Of a stretch of 64,000 nt of DNA, positions 56,192-64,000 are shown one piece after another. This DNA is from Enchytraeus crypticus (Eukaryota; Annelida; Clitellata; Enchytraeida; Enchytraeidae). The stretch spans positions 1,948,501 to 2,012,500 of the forward strand of contig CAJHZI010000697.1 in assembly GCA_905160935.1 (NCBI GenBank), in the 5' to 3' direction. The notes beneath the pieces are model-generated. The model made no database searches. It was not told the DNA's origin and saw only the letters and a program-made list of their open reading frames with translations. The position numbers and the translations under genes are program-made. Each line of letters begins with the position of its first letter. The first letter of the stretch is position 1.

Positions 56192-59100
56192 CTATACTCT
56201 AGCTCTGGACCTGCCTCTCCTACAAGGCAAACTGTTAAGTTTGCCACGTACCTCTTTAGTTACTGAACTGACTATACTCTCAGCCTGAGTCACAGACGCA
56301 CAGTTTTCATATAGACCAACCACAGTAGATATGCTTTCATTAGAAATCGAATCAATAACTAAAAAGGTACTTGTCTCAGGGTCTGAACCATCGACTGTGT
56401 TGTCAGTTTGGCTGCTGTTACTACTCGTAGTATTCAACGCAGGATTAGAGTAACCATTACCAGATTGGCTTCCTCTGAACGATGACGACTGATTGGTTGA
56501 AACCTCAACTGAAGGAAAAGTCCGATCGGTGTCACTAGCACCAAACTGGTTGTTGTTGTCACTAGCACCAAATTGGTTGTTGCCAGTTCTGTTCACACGA
56601 GGAGATACTTTGATCGAGGGTAAAGCGGCTGTGGTCGAGAGATATGACCCGACTCTGCTGAAAGCACCATTGACCCTATCACCCCATCGGCCATCTACTG
56701 AACAAACTCCCACGTCATCATCTACCTCTATGACAGAACCTTCAGTCTGGTACACATCTTCGTTATCACTCGATGTTGAGGCACCACAGCTCCTATTACC
56801 AGCAGAAGATGTAACCTCGTTATTAAACATACTGTTGTTATTCGCAGAAGCTACTTCACCGTTTCGCTTAGCTACCAACAGTTGTTTCACCGAAACCGTA
56901 TCATTTCTGTAAGCCGGATTTGAGGACCTATCCCGATCGTTAGATGGTTTAGTTTTACTTGTTCTACTTCTACTAACGGAAGTGATGTTATTTATATTAC
57001 CCTCGGAATTGCATCTGATACTAGAAGATCCAGCACTATCATCGGCACAGCTAACATCACTGGCTTTTATTTTGGCAGCTAAGAGTTCTTTCACAGAAGG
57101 TAAACCTCTTTTCTTAGTAGGAGATGTGCTGCAAGTACTGTTGGAACGAATTCTATTACGAATAGCATCGGTCACATTTGAGTGCATCGAACCACAGCTT
57201 TGCTCAGTTCCAGATTGCCCAGAGAGTGTCTCAGAAGTGCTGCCGTCAGAATGGCCAGGAGCAACTGTGTTCTTGCTCCCACTGGAAGAGCTGTGTTTGC
57301 TTCCAGTCGATGCAATAGAATTGATGACAGATCCACTATTTGACGAAGCAGACTTAATTCTAGAATTATCGTGCATAGAAGATACGCTGTATAGTGGCAG
57401 AAAGTGGTCTATATTATTCTCACTAGCCTCATAAACTTCTCTGCTATTGTTCCTACGTCTATTGCTACCAGTACATACGATATTGCCAGTACTAACATTT
57501 ATTCCATAGGTAGCAAGCTCAGTAGTACTAGCAGAACTATTTGTGCCAAGAATACCATCATTTCTGTGACTATCTCTATCATTTCCACCATTTTCTTCCA
57601 CTACCTCGCCAGTTGCTACATTTGAGTTAAACTGTTTTGTATTTACAGTGGTAGTAGCAGGCAACGCAGCAGCAGTAGCACGACACACGTCACTTGCAAA
57701 GGCACTGCTCGAACATTCAGGATGCTTCTTTGTATTGGTAATATTTGGCGGAAAGCTGCGTACTGAAGAAACGGCATCAGGTACTGAAGATGTTGCAGTA
57801 GCAGCCAGAATTCTACGCAACTTTTTTGTAGCATTTGCTCCTGATCTTGCTAGGTTATTACTGAGAGCTGATAGAAACAATCTAGTGCTGTTCTTATTCA
57901 CCGCACCACTGACTTTGAGAGCCTGACGCATCGCCTCCTCGGACCGGGTCTCAGACAAGTTTCTGAGCGTTACACTCTCAGAACCACCGCTACCCAGTAT
58001 ATAACCATCACCACTACAACTGGAGTCTATTTTCCTGTTTTCAGTAAGAAAACTATCAGCAGGATTCAATGGCAACGGTTCTCCAGTGATATTAAGTGAC
58101 ATTGGACCCGTTTCCATAGATCTTGTCTTAGAATCAGCCACGTCATCCAATGTCGAAAACCTAATCACTACACCGCTATCCAAACTCACGCAAGACAAAT
58201 CAGTGAAAGACGAAGGAGAGCTGAAAGAACGTAGCACAGAAATTGGCTGAATTATTGACTCGGATTGCTGTATATTAGATGCACTTATACTTTCTGAGCC
58301 TGAAGAATTGTGAACAACAGAATTTTCAAAATTTGTTTCACCATAATTAGAAACTCTTTCTACAACTCCATCAGTATTGTTGTTTAATATTTCCAATGAA
58401 TTATCCTCTTCCATTGGCTGAACGACAGTCAATCCGGGCCAATCATTGTAGCACTGTACGTCAATTCGTCGATCATCATAATTATCGGTATCACCATTCT
58501 CTTGTGGTTCGATGCTAATCACACTGGACATATCAAAACCTTCATGAACATTATTACAAACTGACTGTAGATGGATCATTGACTGCAAAGCGGTTTCATC
58601 AGAAGCACACTTACTGGCAATCACACTAGAATTTGCTGTCGTATCACAGATGTTACTGCTAGTATTTCCCTCAGAAGAAGAGCATAATCCACTTTCTACC
58701 AAAATATTAGACCTCGATAGAGCACTAACATCCAACAAAATATTATCTCCTGAAAATTTACAAGCACCTAAGTTAACACATTCCTCTAGACTAGTTCTAA
58801 TGTCAGCACCAGAACTCGGCTCCATGGTAGTTCCCAATCCCATATTAGTACCTAATCCTATATTTGTGCAGACTCCAAAATTGGCACTTAATCCAAAATT
58901 AGCTCCTAAACTGATACACTTTTGAGCAAGGGCACTATATCTAACCTCAATATCCTGCTCAGATCTAGTATTAACTTCTTCTTCCTTAGAGTTACTGCTA
59001 AGAGCATTGTTGCCATTTGGCATATCAATCGATTCAACCAAGGAAGCCAATCTGGTCAAAGGCGTACGACTGTATGATAACTTCACATTGACGCAAGATG

Positions 59101-59766
59101 ACATCTTTGATGCAGGAAGTCGAGGTACTGTATTTGTATCTAACAATGTGCTAACATAGGAACTATTGGTCGCTGAAGTGTCTTCTGAATTTAGACTGGC
59201 CTGCGACTCTGTCGTTACGGCAATACCGTGTGGACCATCTATAGCAACAATTTCTGTAGTACGATTAACAATTCCTTCATTCTCAACACCAATTGCTTCA
59301 GCACTAGCCGACAATCCACTTACCTGAGAGTCTGAAGACTGACAACTATCTACACCTCTCGGATCTACACACTCTTGTATATCGTTGCATCTTGAGACTT
59401 CAACATTGGAAATAACTTCTGCCAATATTCTAGTCTCAGTTTCCGTGCTAGTGTTAGCTTCTGGTACAGCTCCATCTAAGCTATGGCTGGTATGTATGCC
59501 TTCATTAAAAGCACAGGATACCACGGAATTTATGGCACCCGTAGTGACAGTAGTATCTTCAGCAATAGAGGCTCTTGATGGAGCAGATTGAGCAGCAATG
59601 CAGGGTGAGCAGCTAGATACATTAGAGACTGCAATGGAAACCTTCGCCACAGTGCAGCTGGGTGCTGAGGTATGAGATGAATTCTGTTCAAATTCTGAGG
59701 AGCTGTCGGTTCTCAAACTATCACGAGATATTGAGTTTAACTTAGATGTCTCCTTAGCCACTGACG
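56192..59766 (-). CDS. Ser-rich protein, terminal exon (3.6 kb)
   Basis: 1191 codons without a stop, entered in phase 1 from acceptor TGTGTTAACAG. A frame this long in AT-rich DNA is strong evidence of coding. Rich in Ser, Asn, Thr and Val. Short internal repeats include NNQFGASD (twice) and a run of L-G-x-N-x-G-L units around 58810-58920. Two copies of SVK(E/Q)LL(A/V)AK lie near 57070-57105 and 56870-56910. No enzyme domain or membrane helix was found. Confidence 0.9.
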
Positions 59767-61758
59767 CTGTTAACACAATCACAATTTACCATGAAGCAAT
59801 TCACATGGAGTTACACAGGTCTTGTTTCTTAATACAAGAAGATATGGTTTTAAAAAATGTCTAAAAGTGTTCTGAATATCTGAAAATGTTCAACCTCAAG
59901 TACAAACAAGATTAGTTGGTTACAAACTAGGAAATTTGAATGTGCAACAAAAAAAGTTATGCTCAGCTTACATATTTTAGATTTAATTATATAACTGGAC
60001 ACTTGCTTTGCCCATGAATCAAATATATTTGATTAACACATTGTTTTCACAGAAATATTTCACTTATTAAACATATCATATAAAATGGGAAATGTATGAT
60101 TTTCAGAAATTTTCAGCTTTAGAATATAATCTTTCTCAGTAGTATTGTTCTCTTTCCCTTTGTAACTAGAGTTGCAAAACTTTCAGTTTCCAATTACTTG
60201 AATCACTGATTCAAATATGAAAATCAATGAGTGAATAAAACTTTGAACTTAAACACAAACCTGTTAGCAGCTTTAATCTCAGTCTTCGCAAATTCTCTCC
60301 ATGTACAATCATCTATATTAATCAATCAATCAAATTGGCACATCAAATAATCAATCAAATATATACTAATTTAGTTAAATATATTTCTAGACAAATAGTC
60401 TCACTAGCTATTTAGTAACACAGAATAGAAGAAACATAAAATGAAGGCAGGATTTAGCACACTTGGTTTAGCTGCACGTCAATTTACTAAGTTAAGCAAT
60501 GTCGAGCCTGATGGGTATATGGATGGGTTGGACCTTGGAATACAAAGTGTGGACAGTTTTGAATCAAAAAATCCCCAGGGTGTTTGAATTTTGAAGATAT
60601 AAATCTGCGCCAGTTGCAATCAGTGCGTCATCAAAAAGCAACGATTACTAATAATTATGGAGAAGGATAAATAACAAAAATTACACAAACCAAAACTAAG
60701 TATGGAAACTCATGTGCAGTGATATTTTTAATCATACGAACAGAAAAATACATAAGCATAAGTCTGTATAAGCATAAGTCTATACCTTAGTCTATATTGT
60801 TCTCTTTAATTTTACAACTTTCAGTTGTACTTATGCAATCAAACAGAGTTTTTAACACTTTGTTCATGGTTATAACTCCATGTGATATTTTCTGTTATTG
60901 ACTATTGACTAGTTTTCAAAAAATTGAGAATAAACAATTATAAAAAAGCAAGGACCATGAAATAGGCTCACAACCACAGGTTCCATATTACCACAATACT
61001 TACGCTTTTGCGATTCCTTAAAAGAGCCTTCATTTCTCTATTTAACTCATCGAGAGACTGCACGACACGGGAGATGCTGAGATCAATGCCTACAATACTG
61101 CTTTCAATATTTTCCTCCAGGTGCGACAGACGGAGCAGCTCCTGCAATGGATTTTTGAGAGCCAGTACCATGTAATCTGCACAACAATGATGCAATACAA
61201 TATAAAAATAATTCAAAATGTTATAATTGTATCATTTAGAGTTGATAATTCTTTTCTAGAGCAAACAGACTTTGAGTATGAATATGTACCTTGAACCTGC
61301 CACTTGGCAGTGCACTGAAGAAGAGAAGTTCTTTTCTAAATAGGTGACTAAGAAAAATAGTTATAAAGCCTGATTCATCAACCGATGCCAGGGTCACTGT
61401 CTCTCTGAAGACTTTACCCACCTAACCTCCACAAAAATATTTGATAACTGCATGCATCTATACGTTTTTATAATATCTTTGTTAGTAGATAACTAATTAA
61501 TTATTCTAAAATAAGATTATGTACTAAAGTAGTATCATTTTAAATAAAATACACAATGTTTTCCTTTCTATATAGTGCATACATAAATTTTGTCATTATT
61601 ACATTGTGATAAATTTTATATAGAACATATACACTTATATATTAAAATATATAAATAAATATGTACGTGCTGGGTCCAAATCCTGGGTTCCTCCATCACT
61701 GACATCGCTTTCGAGCAAGGAAACTAATGTTTAACGTTTGCTTTATCATATATATATA

Positions 61759-61801
<43 letters not shown>

Positions 61802-61819
61802 AAATATATATATATATAC

Positions 61820-61850
<31 letters not shown>

Positions 61851-61854
61851 CATA

Positions 61855-61886
<32 letters not shown>

Positions 61887-61891
61887 CATGC

Positions 61892-61932
<41 letters not shown>

Positions 61933-64000
61933 CATGTACAGTGTTGCTAGTATTATTGGAAACACTCACAAATTTTAGAAACAATCACAATAATTTTAAT
62001 GTAGACATTTATACACAGTAACAAACGTCATTTAATGACTATAAATAGATACTACACTTGTCATTCTAGTATGTAGTTGAGCCGCCTTTTGCACAGATCA
62101 GTGCTTGGACTTCCCTGGCATGATCTGAGGGTACTGAAGGGTTTAATAGGACAATATGCTAGATTTGAGGTAGCCTCTCTCAACCTATTGGTTGTAAATT
62201 ATGCAAAACTGACTCTATACTTTAATATAGGCCATAACCTTTCAATAGCATTCATTTCTCGACTTTTTCCAGGCCAAGGCAACAAATCAGGTCCAGTCTC
62301 ATTTAAGATAGTCCTGCACCTAGCAAGACATATCATGGAGCTCCGTCGTGCATCAATGTTGCATTTCCCATTAGAAAAATTACAATATTTGATGTAAAAG
62401 TCATTTGTCTGGCACTATTATCTATTTGTTACGGTTAATAATGCCCTCAGCTATGTGCAGCCGATCAGTACCGTGGACTGACATGCAACCCAAGAACATG
62501 ACCATGGTCGGGTATTTCACTGTTGGACATAAAAGCTCCGGTAGATGATGCTTTCTGCATTTTATTGGCACATATCTGATTCTGTTCTACTATGTTTCAG
62601 TCATAGATTCATCATTGAAGATAATCTAGATTAAAAAATAAAAATATTATGCATAAAGCTTGGATGGCATAATTGTAAACAAACTCCAGTTTAGCAGTTG
62701 CCATCTCTAAGTATGAAATAACTTTGTAAAAATGGAAAAATATTAATGAAAGTTTATAATACCTATTATAGGATAAGAAAACCAAATTTTATATCATATT
62801 TTTAATATTTTTAAATTTAGAGATGGGCTAAAATGGCGACTGCAAAACTAGAGTTCCTAAACAAAAGTATCATCAAGATTAGTACATGATATTTTTATTT
62901 TTTTAATCTACACTGTCTTCAGTGATGAATCTTGGGCTAAAATAGATATGCATACATGTATATATACATGTATATATACATGTATATGTACATGTATATG
63001 TACATGTATATATACATGTACATATGCATGTATATATACATGTATATATACATGTATATATACATGTACATATACATGTATATATACATGTATATATACA
63101 TGTACATATACATGTATATATACATGTATATATACATGTATATATACATGTATATATACATGTACATATACATGTATATATACATGTATATATACATGCA
63201 TATATACATGTACATATACATGTACATATACATGTATATATACATGTATATATACATGTATATATACATGTACATATACATGTACATATACATGTATATA
63301 TACATGTATACATACATGTACATATACATGTATATATACATGTATATATACATGTATATATATATATACATGTACATATACATGTATATATACATGCATA
63401 TATACATGCATATTTTATCTAAATATATATTTATACTATACTGATACATATTCTATATACAATAATACTTACCACTTTCCGTAGCATCGCCAATAATTGA
63501 TTCTTGCTCAACTATCACAGCTGCAGAATGCAATCCATCTTCAATCATTTCCTCAGAACCACTGATTTCAAGTTCTTTAAAAGGATGCAGTGCCTCTGAT
63601 GTCTTAATATTCATTGAATTTCTCTGTTCTTTTGATTTACTAGAATTACTGAAAGACTTTCCAGAATTTCCTTCAGTTGCTTGAACTGATTGAACATTAA
63701 CGTTTGACTGACTTTTGCTTTTTACATTTCCAGATTCAGTTCCAACTTTAGAAACCTGACCAGTCAAGGTGTTGGACATTTCTGAACAGACCACAACAGA
63801 ATTTTGACCTTTGTTGCAGTCAGCAAATTTATAGTAATTGTTGTTAAACTTTTCTGAACTTTGCTTTACAATTTTACTGGCCACTGTTGAATGCTGTTTA
63901 TTATAGTTACCAGAATTAACATTATTCCTAATAGCTTTTGAAGTGATGGCAACATTTGATGAAATCTGACTTCCAGATGTCGTCTGACTTCCAGATTTTA
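56192..64000 (-). CDS. Large Ser/Asn/Thr-rich protein, 3' part, function unknown
   Basis: I do not recognise this protein. Exons on the - strand: >64000-63473, 61176-61004, 60312-60261, 59766-56192, joined with matching phases (1, 0, 1) and ending in TAG. About 1440 codons lie in the window; the reading frame is open at the right edge, so the gene continues beyond it. A short helical, coiled-coil-like section spans exons two and three ([36 protein letters not shown], then [11 protein letters not shown]). Everything else is low-complexity and probably disordered, with a twice-used motif SVK(E/Q)LL(A/V)AK. The C-terminus is basic (RRGRSRARV). The composition suggests a scaffold or regulatory protein, but that is only a guess. 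Confidence 0.8.
59767..60260 (-). other. Ser-rich gene intron
   Basis: About 490 bp of AT-rich DNA with no element recognised. Confidence 0.5.
60261..60312 (-). CDS. Ser-rich protein, 52-nt exon
   Basis: Acceptor AATATAG and donor ACAG/GTTTGTG. It encodes [17 protein letters not shown] and supplies the phase change (0 in, 1 out) that the neighbouring exons require. The acceptor lacks a strong pyrimidine tract, so it is inferred from frame and from the continuous helical sequence. Confidence 0.6.
60313..61003 (-). other. Ser-rich gene intron with 5S-derived SINE
   Basis: Contains the 5S-derived SINE at 60445-60675; the rest is unremarkable AT-rich DNA. Confidence 0.55.
60445..60675 (+). mobile_element. 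5S rRNA-derived SINE, copy 3
   Basis: AAGTTAAGCAATGTCGAGCC, then TATGGATGGGTTGGACC and TTGGAATACAAAGTGTGG follow the order and spacing of the internal promoter (A box to C box) and 3' half of 5S rRNA. The unrelated tail (CAATCAGTGCGTCATC, AAAGCAACGATTACTAATAA) is shared with two other copies. Confidence 0.8.
61004..61176 (-). CDS. Ser-rich protein, exon with coiled-coil-like helix
   Basis: 173 nt with acceptor TTGTGCAG and donor AGC/GTAAGT; phase 1 in, 0 out. Encodes [55 protein letters not shown]: leucine/isoleucine spacing of an amphipathic helix. The one part of the protein that looks folded. Confidence 0.78.
61256..61327 (+). mobile_element. SINE-3, short 3' fragment
   Basis: CAAACAGACTTTGAGTATGA, ATATGTACCTTGAACCTGCC, ACTTGGCAGTGCACTGAAGA: the last 70 bp of SINE-3. 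Confidence 0.8.
61664..61742 (+). mobile_element. SINE-2, 3' half
   Basis: GGTCCAAATCCTGGGTTCC, ATCACTGACATCGCTTTCGA, GCAAGGAAACTAATGTTTAA. The head is missing; the copy borders a TA microsatellite. Confidence 0.75.
61739..61938. repeat. TA-rich microsatellite
   Basis: About 200 bp of TATA/TACATG sequence between a SINE-2 fragment and the Tc1-like end. Confidence 0.95.
61939..62940 (-). mobile_element. Decayed Tc1-like DNA transposon with inverted duplication
   Basis: Begins CAGTGTTGCTAGTATTATTG after a TA, as Tc1 elements do. On the - strand, remnants of a transposase are visible, including a [15 protein letters not shown] segment (about 62225-62285) like the conserved end of the DDE domain and a D-E-S segment near 62610. 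Multiple stops and frameshifts. The 62600-62720 part is repeated in reverse at 62815-62940, so the second end is not a simple terminal repeat. Confidence 0.7.
62945..63415. repeat. 12-bp TACATGTATATA satellite-like array
   Basis: About 39 units of TATATACATGTA, with TATA/TGTA variants, 470 bp long. The unit is its own reverse complement, so the array is open in several frames on both strands without being coding, and can fold into hairpins. Confidence 0.95.
63473..64000 (-). CDS. Ser-rich protein, upstream exon, cut by the window edge
   Basis: Open throughout from the window edge to donor AGTG/GTAAGT. Polar sequence rich in Ser, Asn, Lys and Gln (repeated SGSQ), then an acidic end [14 protein letters not shown]. 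No start codon in frame at its visible 5' side, so the gene begins further right. Confidence 0.75.

Larger units (their letters stand above)
61177..63472 (-). other. Ser-rich gene intron with Tc1 remnant and microsatellites
   Basis: Contains a SINE-3 tail fragment, a SINE-2 fragment, a TA microsatellite, a decayed Tc1-like element and a 470-bp TACATGTATATA array ending 55 bp from the exon. Confidence 0.6.

Noticed and set aside
56493-57926. Several + strand frames of 70-150 codons
   Set aside because: Shadows of the long - strand exon of the Ser-rich gene.
62903-63484. Tyr/Ile/Cys/His-rich proteins in six frames
   Set aside because: Self-complementary TACATGTATATA array.

Overview
This is a 64 kb piece of an animal (metazoan) nuclear genome. 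Evidence: spliced genes with GT-AG introns of 1-13 kb, a DSL-type Notch ligand (a family found only in animals), a spliced mitochondrial carrier gene, AT-rich introns full of microsatellites, and many tRNA-like and 5S-like SINEs with LINE and hAT-like remnants. I cannot name the phylum; an invertebrate is likely. I saw no LTR retroelement, retrovirus, Polinton, CRISPR array, rRNA operon or convincing functional tRNA gene.

Three host genes can be assembled by matching splice phases. (1) Positions 659-34684, + strand: a Delta/Jagged-type Notch ligand in eight coding exons, 972 residues: signal peptide, MNNL domain, DSL domain, four EGF repeats, one membrane helix and an unusually long cytoplasmic tail of about 480 residues. 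Its first exon (signal peptide) lies 13.4 kb upstream of the second. (2) Positions 50089-42369, - strand: a mitochondrial carrier of SLC25A45/47/48 type in six coding exons, 343 residues, with all three carrier signatures. It is convergent with the Notch ligand. (3) Positions >64000-56192, - strand: the 3' part of a large Ser/Asn/Thr-rich protein I do not recognise, with four coding exons in the window, including a terminal exon of 3.6 kb.

The rest is introns and intergenic DNA. It holds at least four SINE families: SINE-1 and SINE-2 (tRNA-like), SINE-3 (a short element whose 3' tail resembles that of the resident LINE) and a 5S rRNA-derived SINE in three copies. There is a 5'-truncated LINE with three frameshifts in Notch-ligand intron 5, two LINE fragments of the same family elsewhere, two 3' ends of a second (L2/CR1-like) LINE, two non-autonomous hAT-like transposons with perfect 8-bp target duplications, a decayed Tc1-like transposon with an inverted duplication, a fold-back element and many minisatellites. 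Several elements are nested, which gives relative ages.

Most unusual points: a tandem array of splice-acceptor-like sites, four joined directly to a GT, just upstream of Notch-ligand exon 3; the 5S-derived SINE; the LINE/SINE shared tail; the two hAT elements with direct subterminal repeats; and the long tail and Ser/Thr-rich MNNL insertion of the Notch ligand.
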